A DNA stretch of 64,000 nucleotides. Origin: an uncultured Flavobacteriaceae bacterium. Its GTDB lineage: Bacteria > Bacteroidota > Bacteroidia > Flavobacteriales > Flavobacteriaceae. The notes under the pieces are model-generated. The model was not told the DNA's origin. It was given only the letters and a program-made list of their open reading frames with translations, and ran no database searches. The stretch spans positions 186,001 through 250,000 of the forward strand of contig CANNBV010000003.1 of the NCBI GenBank assembly GCA_947502975.1. The letters are read 5' to 3'. Shown here in pieces: positions 54,919-62,002 of this stretch. Both the position numbers and the translations under genes were made by a program. Numbering within the stretch: position 1 is the first letter of the stretch; each line of letters opens with the position of its first letter.

Positions 54919-57900
54919 ATGAAGTTAATTTACACGTTCGTTTTTTTGGTGTTTTCTATATGCACAAGTGGTATAGCGCAAACTACTGTTGTCTCTGATG
55001 CCAACTTTGAGCAAGAATTAATAGCTTTAGGTATAGATACTAATGGCGCTAACGGAAATATTTTAAATACTGATGCGCAAGCAGTAACTAGTTTAAATCT
55101 TTCAGGAGCAACAAACATTGTTGACATTACAGGTATTGATGCATTTGTCAATCTTATTGATTTAAACTTAGGCAATAATCAAATAGCTAATTTTCAATTA
55201 ACTGCACTAACCCAACTTGTAAATTTCACATCAAATAATAATGATGCTTTAGCTTTAGCAGATTTTAGTCAAAACACACTTTTAGAAACTGTATATATTG
55301 AAAGTCAGATAAGTAATAGTGTTTTTCCACCGATAACAGTACTTGACTTTTCTCAAAACCTCAATTTGGTTAAGTTAAATATCCATCATCTTAGTAATTT
55401 GACAGATTTAATTTTACCGGTTGCCAATACATTAACTTCAGTTGAAACCAGAAGTTTAGCAGATGCAGATTTAGATTTCTCATTATTAGCTGGCCTACAA
55501 AATGTTACGGTAAGGAGTAGTGTTGCTAATAATACTCAAATCACATTACCAAACGAAGCTAATGTTTTGGAAAATGTTCATTTTAGTAGTATTGATTTTA
55601 ATACGCCAATTGACTTATCAAAGTATATCAATTTGGTACGTGTAGATTTATTTAGTACTGAACCTGAAGAATTGATTTTGCCAACAACTAATACATTTAA
55701 AAGCCTAATTGTTTGGGGACATAATTTTTTAACTCCATTTTCTTTAGCAAGTGTCCCTGAAGTAGAATATGTTGATATACGTGGGTTTAGCAATACGATA
55801 CCTTTAGTTATTGATTTATTAAGTAACCCAAAGATTAAAACACTATGGTTAACAGGTAACGAAATGACTTCAGTAGACCTAACTAATATCACTGATTTGC
55901 ATACACTTTATATTTATGATAATGAACTCACGGTATTGGACTTAACTCAAAATATAGATTTACAAACATTGGACGCTAGTCGAAATCTTTTACCATCAAT
56001 AGATTTAGCCCAAAATATAGATTTACAATTTTTAACATTAAGTAGTAATCAATTACCAACTATAGATGTAACACAAAATATAAATTTAAGTTCTATTAAT
56101 ATAAGTCATAATTTATTTACAGGATCTGGTTTAGATTTAACCCAAAATACTAGTTTAAGTTCAATAAACATCTCAAATAATCAAGTAGAAACTTTGGATA
56201 TTACCCAAAACGTAAACTTATGGTCTTTTAATTTATCGTTTAATCTTTTTCCGGGTAATGACATTTTAAGTCAGTTTGCAACAATAGTTACAAATAGAGG
56301 TAGGCTAGGAGGTCAACTCATAGCCAATAATAATATGCTATTTGGACCAATACCAGATTTTTATGGATTATATGATCCAACGATACAAACCAGACGCTTT
56401 GAATTATATATAAATGAAAATAGATTTCATTTTGGAGATTTTGAAAGTCAGCATTTGGGATTAGTAGACTTAACAACTACAATGTCTATTGGTCCATCAC
56501 CAGATGTAGTAATTAGAAATTATTGGTATGCACCTCAAGCTAAAGTAAATGCAATTGAGAATTTTACTAGAAACGCAGGGGATGACATAACGCTCACTAC
56601 CACAGTTCGAGGTGCCCAAAATCATTATGTATGGTTTAAAGATGGTGCACCTATTCCTGGCGCGCCAGATGCACCTGCATATACTATTATTGGCATTAAT
56701 ACTTGTGATGAAGGAGTATACCATTGTGAAATAACAAGCGATCTAGTACCATTTGAGAATGGTAACCCACCAGGGACAAATGGAAAGAATCTTTTGTTGA
56801 TAAGAAACGATATTACATTAAATGTCAACAGTCCTGCAGAGAGCTGTACATCATTAACATCACCTACAAATGGGAGTGTAAATGTTGCGCTTAATGAAGT
56901 GTTGACTTGGACAGAAAGCCTTGGGGCTTGTGGATATTATTTAAACGTAGGAACTACATCTGGTGGTACAGATATTTTAAATAATGTACAGGTTGAAGAT
57001 GCTAACACCTATATTTTACCAAGTAATTTACCAGCAAACACTCAAGTTTATGTAACTATTACACCATACTTTTCTAGTGGTAATGTTTTAACTTGTACAG
57101 AAGAAACTTTTACTACGGGCACCAATACAAATCCTATTTTGTGTACAGCACTAAACGCGCCATTAGATGGAAGTACCGATGTCTCAGTGGATGCTAATAT
57201 TTCATGGCATGTTAGTGCCGGAGCAACAGGTTACTATATTACAATAGGTACTACATCAGGAGGTACAGATATTGCAAATAATGAAGATGTTGGAAACACC
57301 ACTACTTATAATCCTACAGCTGATTTTTCTGAAGGTGATACAATATATGTTTTGATTGTACCGTATGATGGATCTGGAAATGCTACAGGTTGTGTAGAGG
57401 AAAGTTTTGTTGTTGAAAGTTTACTGCCTAGTTGTTCCAACTTAAGCACACCACTAAACGGTGCAACCAATGTTTCAGTAAGTTCAAATATTTCATGGAA
57501 TGCTGTTGGAAATGCCACAGGATATTTTATTTCCATTGGAACAACCTCAGGCGGAACAGAGATTACAAATACAGAAGACGTTGGCAATACAACGACTTAT
57601 AATCCCGCAGCGGATTTACCAGCTGACACAGAGATTTTTGTAACAATTACGCCTTATAATTCGGCAGGAAATGCCTCAGGGTGTTCAGAAGAACATTTTA
57701 GAACGGAAGTTATAACTCCAGTTTGTACCAACTTAAGTGCACCATCAAACGGGGCAACTAATGTTTTAATAAGTTCAAACATTTCTTGGAATACAGTTTC
57801 AAATGCTACAGGATATTTTATTTCCATCGGAACAACATCTGGCGGAACAGAGATTACAAATACAGAAGACGTTGGCAATGCAACAACTTATAATCCTGCA

Positions 57901-59718
57901 GCAGATTTACCAGCTGACACAGAGATTTTCGTAAAAATTACGCCTTATAATTCGGCAGGAAATGCCTCAGGGTGTTCAGAAGAACGCTTTAGAACGGAAG
58001 TTATAACTCCAGTTTGTACCAATCTTAGCTCTCCATTAAACGGTGCAACTAATGTTTTAATAAGTTCAAACATTTCTTGGAATGCTATTGGAAATACCAC
58101 AGGATATCTTATATCTATTGGAACTACTTCGGGCGGAATTGATATAGCAAATGCAGAAGATGTTGGCAATACAACGACGTATAATCCTGCAGCAGATTTA
58201 CCAGATGATACAGAAATTTTTGTAACAGTTACGCCTTATAATACAGCAGGAAATGCCGCAGGCTGTTCAGAAGAAAGTTTTAGAACTGAAGTTGTAACTC
58301 CAGTTTGTACTACATTAAATTCCCCACTAAATGGTACAACTAACGTTTCAATAAGTTCAAATATTACCTGGAATGCTATTGGAAACGCCACAGGATATTT
58401 TATATCTATTGGAACTACTTCGGGAGGAACTGATATAACAAATGCAGAAGATGTTGGCAATACCACGACGTATAATCCTGTAGCAGATTTACCAGCTGAT
58501 ACAGAGATTTTTGTAACAATTACACCTTACAATACAGCAGGAAATGCCTCGGGCTGTTCAGAAGAACGTTTTAGAACGGAAATTGTGACTCCAGTTTGTA
58601 CTAACTTAAGAACACCATCAAACGGGGCAACTAATGTTTTAATAAGTTCAAACATTTCTTGGAATGCTGTTAGAAATACCACAGGATATCTTATATCTAT
58701 TGGAACTACTTCGGGCGGAACTGATATAGCAAATGCAGAAGATGTTGGTAATACCACGACGTATAATCCTGCAGCAGATTTACCAGATGATACAGAAATT
58801 TTTGTAACAATCGCGCCTTATAATACGGCGGGTAATGCTATAGGTTGTTCTGAAGAACGTTTTAGAACTGAAATTATAATTCCAGTTTGTACAAGGTTAA
58901 TTAGTCCGATTAATGGTGCAACAAATATAGCTTTAGATGCAAGTATTTCTTGGAACCCTATTCCAAACGCAACAGGGTATTTGATTTCTATGGGAACATC
59001 CTCTGGAGCTTCAGATATAGTTAATAGTTTTGATGTTGGGAACACTACAACATTCACTCCTTTGGAAGATTTTCCAGATGAAACAGAAATTTTTGTAACA
59101 ATAATACCTTATAATACAGCAGGCAATGCTAATGCTTGTCAAGAAGAACGTTTCACAACTGAGGTGGTTGTACCTATTTGCGCAAACCTTGTTTTACCTT
59201 CTAATGGAGCTATTGATGTGCCTGTAGATACAAATATTACTTGGGATTTTATTACGAATGCAGATGGCTATAAAATATCTATTGGAACCTCTTCGGGAAA
59301 TTCAGATATACTAAATGATTTGGATGTTGGTTTAATTAATTCTTATAACCCTTCTAGTGATTTCCCTGATGGTATTGATGTTTATGTGCAAATTACGCCT
59401 TATAACTCAGCTGGAGACGCTATTGGGTGTGAAGAATTTAGTTTTAAACTTGAGAATAGATCAGTATTCGTTCCTCAGTTTTTTACACCTAATAATGATG
59501 GTTATAACGACATTTGGAAAGTAACAGATCCTAAAAACGAAATTAAGCGTATTTACATCTACGATAGATATGGCAAACTCATAAAAACTATTGCAGATAC
59601 TTCAATAGGATGGAATGGGTATGTATCAGGGCTGCTGCTTCCAACTAACGATTATTGGTGTGTCATCGAATTTTTTGATAGGGCTCCATTACGAAAACAT
59701 TTTACCCTAAAACGTTAA
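54919..59718 (+). CDS. Giant T9SS type-B cargo protein with LRR-like, Ig-like and nine fibronectin-type repeats
   Basis: The 1599-residue protein has a signal peptide (1-21, ending GIAQ). An LRR-like region follows (about 25-510) with motifs such as LDLTQNIDLQTLDASRNLL. An Ig-like domain (about 545-635) contains DDITLTTTVRG and YVWFKDGAPIP. Nine about 97-residue repeats begin at Cys 643, 742, 839, 936, 1033, 1130, 1227, 1324 and 1421. A T9SS type-B C-terminal domain (about 1517-1599) contains VFVPQFFTPNNDGYNDIWKV and YDRYGKLIKTI. It should be exported and cell-surface or secreted, perhaps adhesive. Confidence 0.92.
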   Translation: MKLIYTFVFLVFSICTSGIAQTTVVSDANFEQELIALGIDTNGANGNILNTDAQAVTSLNLSGATNIVDITGIDAFVNLIDLNLGNNQIANFQLTALTQLVNFTSNNNDALALADFSQNTLLETVYIESQISNSVFPPITVLDFSQNLNLVKLNIHHLSNLTDLILPVANTLTSVETRSLADADLDFSLLAGLQNVTVRSSVANNTQITLPNEANVLENVHFSSIDFNTPIDLSKYINLVRVDLFSTEPEELILPTTNTFKSLIVWGHNFLTPFSLASVPEVEYVDIRGFSNTIPLVIDLLSNPKIKTLWLTGNEMTSVDLTNITDLHTLYIYDNELTVLDLTQNIDLQTLDASRNLLPSIDLAQNIDLQFLTLSSNQLPTIDVTQNINLSSINISHNLFTGSGLDLTQNTSLSSINISNNQVETLDITQNVNLWSFNLSFNLFPGNDILSQFATIVTNRGRLGGQLIANNNMLFGPIPDFYGLYDPTIQTRRFELYINENRFHFGDFESQHLGLVDLTTTMSIGPSPDVVIRNYWYAPQAKVNAIENFTRNAGDDITLTTTVRGAQNHYVWFKDGAPIPGAPDAPAYTIIGINTCDEGVYHCEITSDLVPFENGNPPGTNGKNLLLIRNDITLNVNSPAESCTSLTSPTNGSVNVALNEVLTWTESLGACGYYLNVGTTSGGTDILNNVQVEDANTYILPSNLPANTQVYVTITPYFSSGNVLTCTEETFTTGTNTNPILCTALNAPLDGSTDVSVDANISWHVSAGATGYYITIGTTSGGTDIANNEDVGNTTTYNPTADFSEGDTIYVLIVPYDGSGNATGCVEESFVVESLLPSCSNLSTPLNGATNVSVSSNISWNAVGNATGYFISIGTTSGGTEITNTEDVGNTTTYNPAADLPADTEIFVTITPYNSAGNASGCSEEHFRTEVITPVCTNLSAPSNGATNVLISSNISWNTVSNATGYFISIGTTSGGTEITNTEDVGNATTYNPAADLPADTEIFVKITPYNSAGNASGCSEERFRTEVITPVCTNLSSPLNGATNVLISSNISWNAIGNTTGYLISIGTTSGGIDIANAEDVGNTTTYNPAADLPDDTEIFVTVTPYNTAGNAAGCSEESFRTEVVTPVCTTLNSPLNGTTNVSISSNITWNAIGNATGYFISIGTTSGGTDITNAEDVGNTTTYNPVADLPADTEIFVTITPYNTAGNASGCSEERFRTEIVTPVCTNLRTPSNGATNVLISSNISWNAVRNTTGYLISIGTTSGGTDIANAEDVGNTTTYNPAADLPDDTEIFVTIAPYNTAGNAIGCSEERFRTEIIIPVCTRLISPINGATNIALDASISWNPIPNATGYLISMGTSSGASDIVNSFDVGNTTTFTPLEDFPDETEIFVTIIPYNTAGNANACQEERFTTEVVVPICANLVLPSNGAIDVPVDTNITWDFITNADGYKISIGTSSGNSDILNDLDVGLINSYNPSSDFPDGIDVYVQITPYNSAGDAIGCEEFSFKLENRSVFVPQFFTPNNDGYNDIWKVTDPKNEIKRIYIYDRYGKLIKTIADTSIGWNGYVSGLLLPTNDYWCVIEFFDRAPLRKHFTLKR
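57142..59469 (+). repeat. Eight in-frame 291-bp tandem repeats within the T9SS cargo gene
   Basis: The conserved Cys codons (TGT/TGC) fall at 57142, 57433, 57724, 58015, 58306, 58597, 58888 and 59179, exactly 291 bases apart, and the first, shorter unit begins at 56845. Units 3 to 7 (57433-58887) share long stretches of DNA identity, including runs across synonymous sites, indicating recent duplication or gene conversion. Units 8 and 9 have drifted. Confidence 0.9.
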
Positions 59719-59806
59719 TACTGCAAATAGAGTTTCTTATTACTTTTAACTATTTTTTATTAGAATGGTGTTTATCTATTTTGTAAATTGAGTAAAAAAT
59801 AAGGTT

Positions 59807-60367
59807 ATGCATAGGTTTTGGTTTTATTCAGTATTGCTTGCTTTAGTTGTAGTTGGATGTAAGTCTTCAAAAGATACAGTTTCTCCAGCTCAAATAGAAT
59901 CATTCAATAATTTAGTAAATTCTAAAAAATTTACTATTGAATCAGATTGGGCTTATCCGCAGGTTACTAATGCCATGTCTCAAGTTTTATCAGGTCAATT
60001 ATTACCGCCTGGAAGTAATGCTAACGCTATTAATTTAATAGGAAACTCTAATTTTCTAACCATAAAAGGTGATAGCATAACATCGTATTTGCCGTATTTT
60101 GGAGAACGACAAATGCAAGTAGCGTATGGGGGAAGAGACGGTGCTATTCAATTTAATGGCATTATGGAAGATGTAGAGATTAAAGAAGAAAAAAATAACA
60201 GAAAAGTGATTACATTTAAAGCGAATAGCAATTCTGAAAATTTTAATGTTATTATTACCCTTTTTCCAAATATGAAAAGTCAAATTATGTTAAGAGGGTC
60301 TTCACGATTTTTCATTCAATACTCAGGTAAATTTGAACCAATTGACCCAAAGAAAAGCGAATCTTAA
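59807..60367 (+). CDS. DUF4251-family lipoprotein
   Basis: The 186-residue lipoprotein has a signal ending in ALVVVGCKSSKD. The body has NKFTIESDWAYPQ-like and YLPYFGERQMQVAYGGRDGAIQFNG segments, then a beta-rich end, FNVIITLFPNMKSQIMLRGSSRFFIQYSG. The family pattern is DUF4251, of unknown function. It is a single gene. Confidence 0.82.
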   Translation: MHRFWFYSVLLALVVVGCKSSKDTVSPAQIESFNNLVNSKKFTIESDWAYPQVTNAMSQVLSGQLLPPGSNANAINLIGNSNFLTIKGDSITSYLPYFGERQMQVAYGGRDGAIQFNGIMEDVEIKEEKNNRKVITFKANSNSENFNVIITLFPNMKSQIMLRGSSRFFIQYSGKFEPIDPKKSES

Positions 60368-60410
60368 ATTTTCTGCGGTTGTTTTTCTTTGTTAAATACA
60401 TTTCAACAAG

Positions 60411-60483
60411 TGTCATTTTGACATTTTTCCAAGCCAAAAACATGTCATTTTGACCTGTTTTAATTGTTTTCAAGTCAGATTGC
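60411..60483 (+). promoter_or_regulatory. Three phased TGTCA...TGACA operator-like repeats before hsp20
   Basis: TGTCATTTTGACA (60411-60423) is a perfect 5-base inverted pair around TTT. TGTCATTTTGACC (60443-60455) is a near copy 32 bases downstream. A decayed copy, AGTCAGATTGCCT (60473-60485), follows after another 30 bases and overlaps the -33 TTG of the hsp20 promoter. The spacing of about three helical turns suggests same-face binding. Confidence 0.65.
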
Positions 60484-60509
60484 CTCAAAATCCTCAGATT
60501 TTACGTTTG
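60480..60509 (+). promoter_or_regulatory. Promoter of hsp20
   Basis: TTG at 60480-60482, a 19-base spacer and TACGTTTG (60502-60509) match both Bacteroidota promoter elements exactly. The 5' untranslated region is about 75 bases. Confidence 0.75.
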
Positions 60510-60591
60510 GTATTTTATTTGTTTAATAGTTGGTGAAGTTTAAAAGAGCTTCAGAAAACATTAAAATTTAACTTTAAAAAATTATTATACT

Positions 60592-61071
60592 ATGAGCGCA
60601 TTAATGAATATTTCAAAAAATGGACACAATGCTAGAACTTATTCAAATGTATCACACAGAAACTGGTCAAATTGGATAGATGATTTATTTAATGTTGATG
60701 CATTTCCTTCAACATTTACAAATAATTTAACTCCTGAATTTTCTGTTCCTAAAGTAAATGTAAGAGAAACAAAAGACGATTATTTTGTGGATATGGCTGT
60801 TCCTGGAATGAAAAAAACCGATTTCAACATCGATTTAGACAACGAGTTATTGACAATTTCAGCAGAAGCTAAAGAAGAAAATGAAAACTCTGAAGATACT
60901 TTTACTCGTAGAGAGTTTGGTTATAAATCTTTTAAAAGAACGTTTACATTACCAGAATCTATTGATGAAAGCAAAATAAAGGCCAAGTATGAAGATGGTA
61001 TTTTGAGTATACAGTTACCAAAACGTGAAGACGCAAAGCCAAAACCTGCAAGAACAATTAAAATTTCCTAA
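60592..61071 (+). CDS. Hsp20/alpha-crystallin small heat-shock protein
   Basis: This is a 159-residue chaperone. The N-terminus (1-45) is variable. The alpha-crystallin domain (about 48-150) shows PKVNVRETKDDYFVDMAVPGM, RREFGYKSFKRTFTLPE, YEDGILSIQLPKRE and a C-terminal IxI-like tail, TIKIS. It holds unfolded proteins without ATP. A full promoter and three operator-like repeats lie upstream, and a terminator follows. Confidence 0.96.
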   Translation: MSALMNISKNGHNARTYSNVSHRNWSNWIDDLFNVDAFPSTFTNNLTPEFSVPKVNVRETKDDYFVDMAVPGMKKTDFNIDLDNELLTISAEAKEENENSEDTFTRREFGYKSFKRTFTLPESIDESKIKAKYEDGILSIQLPKREDAKPKPARTIKIS

Positions 61072-61095
61072 CATACGGTAGTGTGTTAAGTAATA

Positions 61096-61119
61096 AAAAG
61101 AGGCTTATAGGCCTCTTTT
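61096..61119 (+). terminator. Terminator of hsp20
   Basis: AAAAGAGGC (61096-61104) pairs with GCCTCTTTT (61111-61119), followed by more Ts. It ends 25 bases after the hsp20 stop. Confidence 0.9.
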
Positions 61120-61165
61120 TATTTTTATGTATTTAAATATTAATGACTTAACAATTCTACTTTTT

Positions 61166-61262
61166 TTGAAAAATTAATTTTTCAAGGCTTAAGTAGCTTT
61201 TAATCGTCATTTTTTGCAGTTCATATTAGTACTCGTTCAATGAACATGCGATTTTTGCAGTT
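61166..61262. repeat. Repeat-rich spacer: 20-base palindrome and direct repeat
   Basis: TTGAAAAATTAATTTTTCAA (61166-61185) is a perfect 20-base palindrome. TTTTTGCAGTT occurs at 61211-61221 and again at 61252-61262, on either side of GTTCAATGAAC (61235-61245), itself an inverted pair. The next gene starts at 61330. These could be regulator sites; no gene is seen here. Confidence 0.4.
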
Positions 61263-61297
61263 TTCCGATTTTTTATTCCGACAGCGAGGTAGTTAAT

Positions 61298-61305
61298 TAG
61301 TTTTG
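61298..61305 (+). promoter_or_regulatory. Promoter -7 element of the dioxygenase-like gene
   Basis: TAGTTTTG fits TAnnTTTG exactly and lies 24 bases before the start codon. Confidence 0.4.
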
Positions 61306-61329
61306 AGATGATTAAATAATTAATGCCCC

Positions 61330-61932
61330 ATGAAACGTATATTATCTACTTTAATTATCATACTGAGTTTAAGCTCTTTTTTAGGCTTAAATGCTCAAGA
61401 ATTTGTAAAAAACATAAAGAAACGTCACGCCTTTTACGGTTATTCAGACAACAACCTAAAAAATTCAGATACCATTTCTGGCTTTGGTGCAAAAGAAGAA
61501 AAGTTAAAAATTACTGGAGTAGTTTATGAAAGTGATGGCGTAACTCCTGCAAAAAATGTTATTCTTTATATATGTCAATCAGATGAATATGGAGATTATA
61601 ATCCAAAAAAAATAAACGGTAAGCGTGTTTTGGAACATCAAGGCTGGGTAAAAACCGATTCTGATGGAAAATATACATTCTTTACTTTTGTTCCAGGAAC
61701 GTATTGGCCATCAAAAAAAATACAACAGATTCATGGCATTATAAAAGCTCCTAATGCAGATGCATATCAAATAAATAATTTTGCTTTTGATAACGACCCG
61801 CTTTTAAGAGCATCGTGTAAACAAAAATTAGCAAAACGTGGGCTGAATAATGTTATAAAGTTAGAAAAGAAAGATGATTTGCTAATTGGAAAACGAGACA
61901 TTATTCTAAACCCAACCGCTCAAACTTATTAG
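61330..61932 (+). CDS. Secreted intradiol-dioxygenase-like beta-sandwich protein
   Basis: The 200-residue protein has a signal peptide (about residues 1-22, ending GLNAQ). Its domain matches protocatechuate-type intradiol dioxygenases: LKITGVVYESDGVTPAKNVILYICQ, HQGWVKTDSDGKYTFFTFVPGTY and QQIHGIIKAP. Catalytic iron ligands in that family are two Tyr and two His; only one His of the usual HIH is evident (QIH), so activity is doubtful. It may be a structural or altered homologue. Confidence 0.75.
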   Translation: MKRILSTLIIILSLSSFLGLNAQEFVKNIKKRHAFYGYSDNNLKNSDTISGFGAKEEKLKITGVVYESDGVTPAKNVILYICQSDEYGDYNPKKINGKRVLEHQGWVKTDSDGKYTFFTFVPGTYWPSKKIQQIHGIIKAPNADAYQINNFAFDNDPLLRASCKQKLAKRGLNNVIKLEKKDDLLIGKRDIILNPTAQTY

Positions 61933-61964
61933 TGTTAATTACAAATATATTAAAATGAAAGAGG

Positions 61965-61997
61965 TCCCCGAGTATAATGATACATCGGGGATTTTTT
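61965..61997 (+). terminator. Terminator of the dioxygenase-like gene
   Basis: TCCCCGA (61965-61971) pairs with TCGGGGA (61985-61991), followed by TTTTTT. It lies 33 bases after the stop codon, before the convergent GH2 gene. Confidence 0.88.
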
Positions 61998-62002
61998 ATG
62001 CA

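Noticed and set aside
57306-59057. Six minus-strand ORFs of 74-93 codons spaced at 291 bases
   Set aside because: They are antisense shadows of the tandem repeats in the T9SS cargo gene; their spacing equals the repeat period and they have no start-site or domain support.
57142-59469. Possible CRISPR or satellite array
   Set aside because: The units are in frame inside one protein gene and too long, with no spacer-repeat alternation.
61323-61529. Overlapping 68-codon plus-strand ORF before the dioxygenase-like gene
   Set aside because: It lies in another frame of a gene with a clear signal peptide and domain; no coding signal of its own.
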